This document shows positions 40,805-51,118 of a stretch of 64,000 nt of DNA, one piece after another. Origin of the DNA: Adiantum capillus-veneris (lineage: Eukaryota > Streptophyta > Polypodiopsida > Polypodiales > Pteridaceae); assembly GCA_014529385.2 (NCBI GenBank), contig CM043950.1, forward strand, positions 77,078,435-77,142,434, in the 5' to 3' direction. The position numbers and the translations under genes are program-made. Under the pieces are notes generated by a model. It was not told where the DNA came from. It was given only the letters and a program-made list of their open reading frames with translations, and made no database searches. How positions within the stretch are numbered: position 1 is the first letter of the stretch; every line of letters starts with the position of its first letter.

Positions 40805-42263
40805 ATGGAGATGCCAGAGCAACTAAAGCAGTTTATTGACGATTTGAGTTCCAATGGATTTGAAAAAAATATAGAAATTGGAGATTTACCAAAAATGATC
40901 GATTTAGTTCAGGGATGTCCGGAAAAAGTGAAAGCCAATCAGATTAAAAAGCAAATTGATTATGCAGTAGAGCTAGCACTTGATGTTGTATATGAGCAGT
41001 ATCATATTTTTCAGGGATATGATCCAAATGGTTTTATTGTATGCTACGAAGATGCGATGAAGAGACAAAATGTTCTAGAAGATTGGAATGAGTTGCAGCT
41101 TTTGAGAAGGTTGTAAACTCGGATTTTAAACAGCAGGTGCAAGAACTAGCAGAAGCATATCCCACACGGTGGGACTATTTTGCAGAGGAATTTATTTACG
41201 AAATCTCAAGGATTCTAGGTCTAGAAATGAAAGAGATTATTAAATGAAGCCAGGTTGTCTTCAGTAAAGGTGAAGGGGATGAGATGCAAATCCTTAATTA
41301 CGATCAATTCTGGAAGCATATTTCTATAAGAAGCAAAGCCAAAGAAAATGTGGAGTTAAAAGTAGCAGATTCAGTTTCATAGGCGCATATTTTGAGCAAT
41401 GAAGAAAAGGTAAACGATGAATTTAATGCTGAAACTGGCTTATATGAAATTTTTTCAAAGATTGCTCGCATGAATGCTACCTACACTAATGGTTTCAATG
41501 AAGACGTAGAGTGCACAGCAAGTGGGTCACAAGTTGTTGACCTTGACATGGGTTATTTGAAAGGAGTTCATCAAGCAGATGAGCCTCTATAGGACATTAC
41601 CAAAACTATCATCATTATAGCTGAGCAGGACAACATGTTTGCTGTAGATGAGTGTATAAATAAAGCTATTATATACATAGTAGCTAACAAAGTGACTAAG
41701 ATTGTGGACCCATGGCCAGCACAGGATGAGCCTGAGGATGTCTATGAACCTATCATTGCTACTAGCCATATGTTTACAGATACTGTTATCATGGAAGAAG
41801 ATGCCATAATCGATGATTTCTTGTCTAGACCTGAAGGAGATGATCATGATAGTATAGAAGAGCTTCTTGATGCGTGTACCTCTTCAGAGGGGGTGCCAGA
41901 TGATCCTTTGCAGTGCTATGATTTATTTCTAAGTAACATGAATGCAAAGAGGAATCAAAAGATGATATTGATGACTATGAAGATTGCTTATATCATGATG
42001 ATTTTGAACAAGTTATCGACAGGGATTCTACATCTATGCTTGTACATGGGCTGCACGAGGAGACAATTTTGATGAATGTTGGGACTTCAAAGGGTGATTT
42101 TCTTGAGGATGTTATAGATGAAGATTTATAGGATAAAGCTATTTTTCATGATCAAGCTAAAATCTTAATAGGTAAAAATTCCTCTAATGATACAGGTCAA
42201 GAGACTCCCAATGATTTTTGTGATGGCTATGAAGCTAGAGATGGTGATGATGCTAAATCATCC
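40805..42263 (+). pseudogene. Decayed acidic open frame of element Z (gag-like position)
   Basis: Begins MEMPEQLKQFIDDLSSNGFE at 40805 and stays open to 41116. After a one-base shift it continues through WDYFAEEFIYEISRILGLEM, and later blocks (41392-41592 and 41635-42072) read SNEEKVNDEFNAETGLYEIF and MEEDAIIDDFL, with single in-frame stops between them. It is acidic throughout. It lies straight after a putative PBS, where gag would be, but has no recognisable capsid, zinc-knuckle or protease motif. Coding resumes after the inverted-repeat element (43612-44088, with LIDTGNVCSCGNYDAPMCGQ). I do not recognise the protein. Confidence 0.5.
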
Positions 42264-42267
42264 TTAA

Positions 42268-43607
42268 CACTAGGTTGGTAACCTAACAGGACATAAAAGT
42301 GTCCTTTCAGGGTTTTGAAAAAAACCTCCAAAACCATAGTAGATCCACTTATTTTGTAAAATCCTTTCATGAGGTTATAGTTCAAGGCCTACTACACATG
42401 GAAAAAATAAGAAACTTGTAAAATTTCTCATCTTTTGGTCACACCAACCCTCCAAAGTTGATGGACTAGTACATTTTCATCAAAACAGTCATTTCTTACG
42501 TTTTTTTGCATAAAAATAAGATTAGGAATTTTTGTAGGACTTGAGATAAATTCCCTAGTTAACTTCAATGGGTTGGTGATCTGAACATATGATTGCTTCT
42601 CACTCACTATTTTTTGTTTTGCCAAAAGAAATAGGTACAAAAAAGTTGAATTTTTACCATTCTACAAGGCTATCATCAAAGTTTCTATAGCCACGCTCAA
42701 TACAAATAATATATGCATGTTTTCTTAGTTCTCTATTGTCCTTTAGGTTCATAAGGAGCCATGGAGCATGTCAAAAGAATAATACATCTCTGAACAAGGG
42801 GAATCTTGGGGACAAAGATGAAGTGCTAAATACGGCAAACATGAAAAAACTGGGTTCAACATTATGAGTTGTAGAATCCCATAGAAACTATTCAATATCT
42901 AGCCAAATTTGATCCTTATGACTAGATATGGTTACTACCTACAAAATGCATGTAGTTGTCAGAAGAAACTAACAATATTGAAAAAGCTATACTTGATATA
43001 CTAGAATGTTTCGTTTTCTTCTATAATTGGAAAAATCAACCATGGTTGTCTACTATGAAAAATAGGGTATTAGGTGTCCCAAAACTCAAGGAATATTAGC
43101 TTTATGTTACAATATGCGACATAGAAAATCAAAACTACATTTGGATATCATGAAAGCCACCAAAAAAATCATAGAAGAGCTAAAATTGGCTAAAAAATAG
43201 GATTTGACAATTTTTGTAATTTGGTCATAACTTACAACTTTAACATTTATTTCTCCCTAGAAGCATCAAGACATGTTGAGGACTACTAAAGATAGTTCTC
43301 TAGCATTATAGACCTCACAAACAGGAATTCTAGAGTGGTATATTTGCAAAAAATTGAAAAAAGCCAAAAACAGGACCCGTTTTTTCACACAGTTTAGGTT
43401 GTGAAATGTTGTGCAAGGACAAGGTTAAAGATGGAATTGATATTCCAAAAAAAATGTCGAGTTTTTTTCAGCTCATGAGACAACTTTCTAGACAGATAGA
43501 TCTCAAAATCCATTTTGAAACTCTTGACATAATTCAAGGAAAATGGTCACTTAACAAGACATAAAAGTGTCCTAGGACATAAAAAGTGTCCCATTACCAA
43601 CCTAGTG
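42268..43607. mobile_element. TIR element copy 1 (CACTAGG... termini, TTAA target)
   Basis: 1,340 bp bounded by CACTAGGTTGGTAA and its inverse, with TTAA on both sides (42264-42267, 43608-43611). Subterminal GGACATAAAAGTGTCC-type near-palindromes occur at both ends. It has no transposase. A second copy lies at 51149-52469, and the pair differ mainly by substitutions and small indels. Confidence 0.88.
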
Positions 43608-43611
43608 TTAA

Positions 43612-44088
43612 TACTGCATAAAGTACACAGGATTTTTTATTTCCTTGGACAATTTACCAAATGTGGATGGATTTGGATGCTATATTTCGAATGATGCTTA
43701 TTTTAGTGATGTCTTGGCTTCTAGTAAAAGAAAGTCATATTTCTTTAGTGCTTGCTGGTAACGAGTTTAAGTTGCCAAAAATTTACGGGATGTGGATGTT
43801 GCACTATACTTCAGGTGACGCTCTAGTATATGGCGGAGCCTATCAATGCTATGTGATCTCAATGTTGTTTGATCCAGGGGATTCTAAGGATATTCATAAG
43901 TAGATTCAATATGGATGGATACTGTTAAGTATTCATAGCAATTGCGTACTATTTGAACGTCCACGGGTAGCATATTTGCACCAGAAATGCTTGATGTTGA
44001 TTGATACAGGAAATGTATGCTCATGTGGAAATTATGATGCTCCAATGTGTGGGCAATTCTTTATTATCTCATTTGATCCTCAGGGACT
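43612..44088 (+). pseudogene. Element Z coding remnant, right part
   Basis: Continues the interrupted frame region. 43661-43903 (FKLPKIYGMWMLHYTSGDAL) and a second frame with YLHQKCLMLIDTGNVCSCGN look coding by composition but are broken by stops. The short-LTR element begins at 44089. Confidence 0.4.
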
Positions 44089-44569
44089 ATTGAATGTCTT
44101 ATGAAGAGTTACATTACTCCTATCCTATCAAATACAATAATGAATACAAAGGTTCAATAAAGAGGTGTAAAGGCTATCGATTATCTCGTAATGAGAAGTG
44201 TCTCTGTCAATCTGCTGTGTAGCTTGTCATCAATATGGCATCACCAAACATGTCTTCATAAATCTTTTATTGTCACCAAGTTTGTCTTCATAAAATCAAT
44301 TCTTTCATCAATCCTACATAGATCATAGACTCAAAAAACATAGTCATGAAAATTATTAGCATCGTTAGTGAAATAATTACGTTCACAATGCCATGAGAGA
44401 TGGTTCGTGCCGCCACTCTTTTGCAACATATATACTCATGACAACATATGGTACATAAAGTATGAACGTACAAGTACAAGATACGTAATTACATGATGCA
44501 AATGACATTTGTATATACTACATAAAACGACATTTATCAATGTAGTGATGTCAATGAATATCATCAAAG

Positions 44570-45075
44570 TATTAACAAAACACATCATTGTATCAATAAA
44601 AATGAATAAATCATCACGATATCAACGAAAAGCATCATGATATCAACGAGAATAATCATTGTATCAACGAAACAACATCATAGTATCACCGAGAATAACC
44701 ATGGTATCAACAAAACAACATCATGATATCAGTGAGAATAATCATTGTATCAACGAAAAAACATCATGGTATCACCGAGAATAACCATGGCATCAACAAA
44801 ACAACATCATGGTTTGACCGAGATAACCATGGTATCAACGAAACAACATCATGGTATCACCGAGAATAAACATAGCATCAACGAAATATCATCATGGTAT
44901 CACGGAGAATAACCATGGTATCAACGAAACAACATCATGGTATCACCGAGAATAACCATGGTATCAAGGAAATATCATCATGGTATCAACGAAAATCACC
45001 ATGACCAAAGTACTAACAAAACATCGTCATGGTACCATCAAAATCACTATGGTATCAACGAGAGATTATCAATAA
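44570..45075. repeat. About 43-bp array (copy c)
   Basis: Eleven or so units with ACCATGGT or decayed versions. Confidence 0.85.
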
Positions 45076-45339
45076 AACAACGCAAACTATATCTCTAGAA
45101 GAATAGATATACGAGAATCAATGAACGAGTATATCATATAACAAAAGATCATGTACCAACAGTAGCACGATAGAATTTGGATGATCATCAATGGCTTGAC
45201 TGAATCGGAATGATATGTAACTGGCTTTCACAGCAAAGTTACGTCAGTAACAAATATATGATTGATGAAGCAAAAATACAATTGAGAAGTTTTCAATTAT
45301 GAGAAAAATCAAAAGCAAAAAGTAAAATTTTGCATTTTA

Positions 45340-46690
45340 AACATATTCGCAGTCCGAGACGAAATCGATGTAGAATTTAGAGAAAATTTCTTTTGCAAAG
45401 TTGTAGACTATATCGATTCTGATGGCTGTAGCAAATAGTTTCTGCAAAATCGTTCTCAATTAGGAGGGAAAAAAAACAAAAACAAAAGTTGCTTTTCAAG
45501 CATGTACTTAGTCCGTCAACGATAACTCAAAATCAGTGCAAAATTTGAAAAAAAAACTTTCTTCTGCAAAGTTATAGACACATCGATTTCAGTGCCTTCG
45601 CGGCTGTTTCTGCAAAATCGTTCTCAATTAGGAGAAAAATCAAAAACAAAAAGCGAAAGTTGTTTTTCAGACATGTACGAAATCCACCAACGATAAATTA
45701 AAATCGGTGTAGAATTTGGAAAAACTTTCTTCGGCAAAGTTGTAGACCACATTGATTCCAGTGCAAAATCGTTTTCAATTAGTAGAAAAATCAAAAACAA
45801 AAAACAAAAGTTGCTTTTCAGGTATGTCCGCCGTAGTCCACGAAGGATAACTCAAAATCGGTGTAGAATTTGAAAAAACTTTCTTCTGCAAAGTTGTAGA
45901 TCACATCGATTCTCGTGCTTTGCGTGGGTAGTTTCTACAAAGTTTCTACAACTTTTGCAAAGTTGTAGATCACATCGATTCTCGTGCTTTGCGTGGGTAG
46001 TTTCTGCAATATTATTTTCAATCAGACAAAAAATCAAAAACAAAAATATGTACGCAGTCCGCAACGATAACTCAAAATCGGTGCAGAATTTGAAAAAACT
46101 TTCTTTTGCAAAGTTGTAGACCAAAATCGTTTTCAATCAGGCAAAAAATAAAAAACAAAAAGCAAAGATGTTTTTCAGGCATGTACGCAGTCCGCAAACG
46201 ATAACTTAAAATTGATGCAGAATTTGAAAAACTTTTCTTCTGCAAAGTTGTAGAACACATTGATCCTAATATATTACAATGGCTGTTTCAACAAAATCTT
46301 TTTCAGTGAAGAGAAAAATAAAAAACAACAAACGAAAGTTTCTTTTTTGACATGTATGCAGTCCACGAACAATAACTGAAAATTGGTGCAGAAGTTGAAA
46401 AAACTTTGTTCTGCAAAGTTGTAGACCACCACATCAATGCCATTGTGTATCGCAGATAGTTTCTGCAAAATCATTTTCAATTAGGAGAAAAGTTAAAAAC
46501 ATAAAAAGAAAGTTGCTTTTCGGACATGTATGCAGTCTACGAGCGATAAACTCAAAATCGGTGCAAAATTTGAAAAAAACTTTCTTATGCAAAGTTGTAG
46601 ACCACATCGATTCTGTTGCCTATAGCGGGTAGTTTCTACAAAATCGTTTTTAATCAGGAGAAAAATCAAAAACAAAAACGTCCTACTCTC
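45340..46690. repeat. About 171-bp array (copy c, longest)
   Basis: Eight or nine units anchored on TTCTGCAAAGTTGTAGACCA with variable lengths and one local duplication (45895-46010). Confidence 0.82.
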
Positions 46691-46696
46691 ATACCA

Positions 46697-46836
46697 TGTT
46701 GAGACTGAGAGAGAGCACAAAAATAGAACCCCAAAGTGTGTAGAATACACACATGAGATGATGCATATATAGATGGGACCTGGGTGCCATATATAGAGAA
46801 GCCATATATTGAGTAGCTTCACATATAAGCTCAATA
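46697..46836 (-). repeat. Short LTR (5' LTR of copy c)
   Basis: 140 bp. The terminal CA has become TA on the minus-strand 5' side. Confidence 0.8.
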
Positions 46837-46913
46837 GATCCTTGCGCTTCTTGCCTTCTTGATGGATTGACGCAACGTCTTCAAGCTCCTTTACTGAAAT
46901 CTGGAATGCATTT

Positions 46914-48731
46914 TCAAATTTTTCTCTTGGATAGAGCACTAACCGCTTTTATCCACATGCATTGATCACATTCTCCCTTTGAGCAAGACAGTTTATGAAA
47001 CGTACACTCATCTGACTTTGGACATAATACCATCTCAACCAAGTTGTTGATGCTATTGTTCGTGTACGCATCAGTTCCACACTTTCGTAGGACCTCTTCT
47101 GTGAAGCATATATCACAACTGCAGCCACACCCTTCACTGTGTACTCCTGTCTTGTTTTGTCTCATCTTGTTGAATGCTTCCTTGATGTATATCATCTGTA
47201 TGTGAGCAATACAGCAGTAAGTGTACCTATCCTTCAACTTGCGAACAAACCAAGGCTTCAATCCTTCAAAACATCTAAGAGAGATCTTGATGTGTGAATA
47301 CTGCATTTGGAATCTCCTATAGAATTCCACTTGTCCAATGAAAAGTAAATCTCATCAAAACCTGTAGTCAAAACAAGGTCAAAGTCATTGTAACTTGAAT
47401 TTGGTTCTTTCCTAGACATTTCATTAGGTACTAAAGTACCTTAGACACTGTAAATGGTACTTTAAGAAGTATCAATTTCTGCAATGTACATAAGCCTCTA
47501 CAATTGGTACTTTAATAAGCAACACAAAGACTACCTCTAAAGTACCTATATACCTAGATTTGGTATTTTGGAAGTACATGTTTGGTCTCATGCTAGCTTT
47601 AAGAAGTATCAATTTTTGGAAAGTACCTAAGCCCCTGCAATTGGTACTTTAATAAGCACCACCACGACTACCTCTAAAGTACTTATACCTAGATTTGGTA
47701 TTTTGGAAGTACATGTTTGGCCTCATGGTAGCTCCTACCTAATCTCAAGGTACCTTTGAAGATTCCAAGTAGCCTAAGAGGACCTATTAGTATACATGCA
47801 TGGTTATAAAGGACCTATGAGTTCACAAAGGTTGTTTTAAACTACCATTGAATGTACATTAGTCATCCAAAAGTACCCAAATAGGACTTATGAGTTTACA
47901 TTGGTGATTTTGAGCACCAACCCTTGACAAGAAAGTATTACTACCATCTACATGTAGGTACTCAAGGTAATCTTCAAGCTAATGTACACCAACAAAGTAA
48001 CATATATAAAATTTGGTAGTATTGAAGAGTCTATGCAGCTTGCCCCAAAGCACCTTTGATTTCTTTCATGTATACTTGAGATACTTGACTCCCCTTAGGA
48101 ATGCTAGTCCTCCAGAAGTACCAGAAGATTACCTTTTGGAGCCTACATACCTCTTGGGCTTGACAGACAACATTATACTTGATGTAATACTACCTATATG
48201 TAGTTACTACCTATGTAGACATGGTACCTATACTATTGCATACAAGAGAACAAAATAATTCAAGCATTTTCAGAGCGTATGTGTAACTCGTCAAGCAAAT
48301 GTATTGGATGCTTAATGTAAGATTTTTGTCCGAGACGTTTCCGCACACATCCTTTTTGTTTGTGGCGACACTCACATCTCCGTTTGCCAAAAATCAAAAA
48401 CATTGTCTCTTATCTCCTGTGTGATGCAACGGCTTTGAGGCTATTGGTGTCGGCATAATTGCAATGGAAATGCTCCTCTATCAGCCTTTTTAAATCGTTC
48501 ATTAGCTGCTGTGAAATTTCATCGATGCAGCCCTGTGAACCTCGCCATCTCCGAATTGCTTATAGACCTTGATGGATCCCCTTCTCTATTCACCATCACC
48601 ATGCATAAAGCCCTTTTAAGTTTCAGCTCCTCTTCAGACAATGATGCTTTGACTTTGGTGATTGTACCCTGTATAATGGAGAGTATATATTTCTCTACTC
48701 CATGGTGTAACCGTCGAAAAGCTCGCTTCAA
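46914..48731 (-). pseudogene. Cysteine-rich uncharacterised gene, decayed, with an intron or insertion
   Basis: Upstream block 48731-48519 (KRAFRRLHHGVEKYILSIIQ, then SEMARFTGLHR) continues in shifting frames through EIRDNVFDFWQ and a VSP-like segment to about 48270. Downstream block 47330-46914 reads FEGLKPWFVRKLKDRYTYCC and IAHIQMIYIKEAF, with Cys clusters CGCSCDIC and CSKGECDQC. Both blocks look like parts of one protein with a zinc-binding C-terminus. The pattern resembles a widespread uncharacterised family, possibly transposon-derived, but I cannot name it. The 0.9 kb between them (47340-48250) starts near CTT|GTATGC and ends near an AG, so it could be an intron. Stops and shifts indicate a pseudogene. 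Confidence 0.5.
47461..47727. repeat. About 137-bp direct repeat, GTAC-rich
   Basis: Two units starting TTTAAGAAGTATCAATTT at 47461 and 47598, each with AATTGGTACTTTAATAAGCA and GGAAGTACATGTTTGG. The whole interval 47380-48250 is dense in AAGTACC/GGTACTT motifs. Confidence 0.8.
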
Positions 48732-49178
48732 AATGTGGCTTTCTTAGATTCACAATTCATGCCTTTTGTAGCTTCTTGTCAGCAAAGCACCATTGTTGGG
48801 CAAAATGTACTCATATCTTCCGGCGTTGACAAGCATGATGCATCACGTTCTCTTTTTCTTGGACGGCTCTCTCATTTTGTCATGGCCCAATAGTGTTGCA
48901 TCCTGCGTGTGTCTTCTTGGCTAATTGAAGCTGAGTACTCGGTGCGGCCATGAGGGGGCAGCCCATCATGTATTGGATTGTCTTCTACATGATATTCAGA
49001 TGAGTGAGACCACTCCATTGGATTTGAAGCTTGCTCATTGCAACCAAACTCATTGTCTGCAATCATGGGCTGCCATCCAATGTGATCCACATTTGGATGT
49101 TGTTGGTGTCCAATTGCTGCCTTCGTAGATCTGGGATGCATTGGAAGTTCCAAATTTTGTAGATAATGATTCTAGTGC
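48732..49178. other. No confident gene
   Basis: A minus-strand frame of 93 codons (48872-49153) rich in His and Pro could be an N-terminal exon of the cysteine-rich gene, but no homology is recognised. Confidence 0.3.
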
Positions 49179-50241
49179 TGTAATAGAACTAAATTTTGAA
49201 GTTCTTAAAGTTGAAAAGAATGTAGTAGGCCATATCTTTCGTTTAACACGATTTAAAAGATTGTTGAATAGTCTATTAGATACACCTTATATGAATGAGT
49301 TTAAGATATTAAGAGAGAAAATATATTCTCTTCTTTTTAAATAATACACCAAAGATATATCTCATAAAGATTAATGAATAACATATAGTCTATTCATGAA
49401 CCATATAATAAAAACGTAGTTAAAATTGAGATTTTTATTAATATCAATGTTTTATATTTATATGTTTTAGCTTAAAATGCATGGGTAGAATTAAAATAAG
49501 TTGGAAAAGGAGTAGAGATCCAAAAATAGGGTTTTTATGAGTCGCGACCTAAAAGTTGCATTTTCAGCCAAAGAAAGACGTTTTTGCAATTCTGTCTACG
49601 CTACCTTGTAGACCAGGCTTATTCCCGTCGTTTTGAGTACCTGGATTGCTCTATTCTGAGTTTTTTTGTAAAAGTTATGATAAGAAATAAGTTTCCAACA
49701 GCAGCAGGACAACCTACAAGCAACAACATGTTAGCTTACAAACAAATATACACAGATAATATCTCTTTTGATCCAATCAAGAAGTGATTATACTCTTTTA
49801 TGATGGTACAAAATCATGTTTTGAATTTGATTGTCATGTCGAATTGGTTGCATGAGTATGTCCTTTTGGATATTTTGTAGAAGTTATAGAAATTGATGTG
49901 TGAAAAGGGATCTATTCGAGGTGTCATGATATTGGGATTGTGATCGTGTTACGACTCGGATTATGATCGTTCTTGCTATCCGGAGATTTTGAGAGTGCTA
50001 TTGTGATTGAGAGTGTGATTGAGATTGAGAGTGTGCTTGAGATTGAGATTGAGATTGAGAGTGAGAGTGAGAGTGTGATTGAAATAGCTCGGGGGTGGTC
50101 GGGAGGTTATGAAAGGAGCTATGCTCTTCTTGTAGTGATTACCTTGTATCCATATACACTCTTTATTTCCATTTGTTTACTCTGCGTACTCTGTATATTC
50201 TTTGTTCATCAATGTATTTCGCTTTCCCGTGTCGCGTCACA
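49179..50241 (+). repeat. 5' LTR of the A-related mini element
   Basis: 1,063 bp, TGTAATAG...GTCACA. It contains GAGATTGAGATTGAGAGTGA-type short repeats at 49995-50090. Confidence 0.85.
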
Positions 50242-50243
50242 AG

Positions 50244-50255
50244 TGGTATCAGAGC
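50244..50255 (+). other. Primer-binding site of the mini element
   Basis: TGGTATCAGAGC two bases after the LTR end; tRNA-Met type. Confidence 0.88.
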
Positions 50256-51106
50256 GGTTTCAATCCTTCGGTAGCGATGGAAGCATATGAGCTGTGATTG
50301 AAGGAACAAGAGGAGATTATTCGATGGCTCAATGAAGATCTTAACAAATATGAGGAAGCAGATAAAGGAAAGAGAATAGCTGGTGCAGGAAGAGAAAGTG
50401 GAGGAGAAGATGGAAGTTAAACATGGAAACGGTCCATCGCCGTCTCCAAGAGATGAAGGATCAAAGAAGAAGAAATGAAAGAGGAGCAATGATCAAGACG
50501 ATGATGATGCGGGAGAAGCTACTAGATCAATCAAGTTTCAAGAAGAGTAAGGCCACCAGAATTTCAAATGGTCGAACAAAGCCATTTATAAGGAAATATG
50601 TACGAAGATGGTTGAATTGGAGACTATTGACGATGCGGATGATAAAGATAAGTCATCTAAAACTTCTTCATGATGCTTTATGTCTTTGATGCATCATTTG
50701 ACAGCTTCTATGATCAAAGTCGTGCTTAAAATTTAAGATTTGAAATTGAATTTCTTAATTGATTCGAGTAGTACACATTGATTCTTGTCCTCTAACCTGG
50801 CTGAGAAATTAAATTGAGAAATCAAGAGCGATGGTTGAGAAAAAAAAAATTTACATAAGGATTATTTGTATTATCATGATTGCTTATGTGTGTTTGTAAA
50901 TTCCTCTTTGAAATATCAAACTTTGTGAGAATGCCAACAAAATATATTTATTTAGATAATCTTATTCTAAAGAAAAGATGTGAAGGCAGAAACCAACTTA
51001 GAAGTAGGATTCTTCTTATCATGTAAAAGATTTCTCTTAGATTGAATTTGATGTTTTGTATGTTAAAAAAACCCTCCTTCCAACTCTAAGGACATAGTTA
51101 ATTTTG
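50256..51106 (+). pseudogene. Internal remnant of the mini element
   Basis: An initial ATG-EAYEL segment, a Glu/Lys-rich coiled-coil-like stretch and a short basic frame (50423-50689) suggest the beginning of a gag broken by several stops. No pol remains. Confidence 0.45.
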
Positions 51107-51118
51107 ATAAGAGGAGAA
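51107..51118 (+). other. Polypurine tract of the mini element
   Basis: ATAAGAGGAGAA directly before TGTAATAGGACT. Confidence 0.8.

Larger units (their letters stand above)
44089..46836 (-). mobile_element. Short-LTR retroelement, copy c (3' LTR lost)
   Basis: On the minus strand: LTR 46836-46697, a degenerate PBS (TGGTATGAGAG), the 171-bp array (46690-45340), the 43-bp array (45075-44570) and the 3' internal region, ending about 44089 before the polypurine tract and 3' LTR. No target duplication was seen, consistent with truncation. Confidence 0.8.

Noticed and set aside
42268-43607. Calling the TIR element a CACTA transposon because it begins CACTA
   Set aside because: The flanks do not give matching 3-bp duplications in the standard CACTA register, and the next bases (GGTTGG) and boxes differ from the real CACTA element at 29444.
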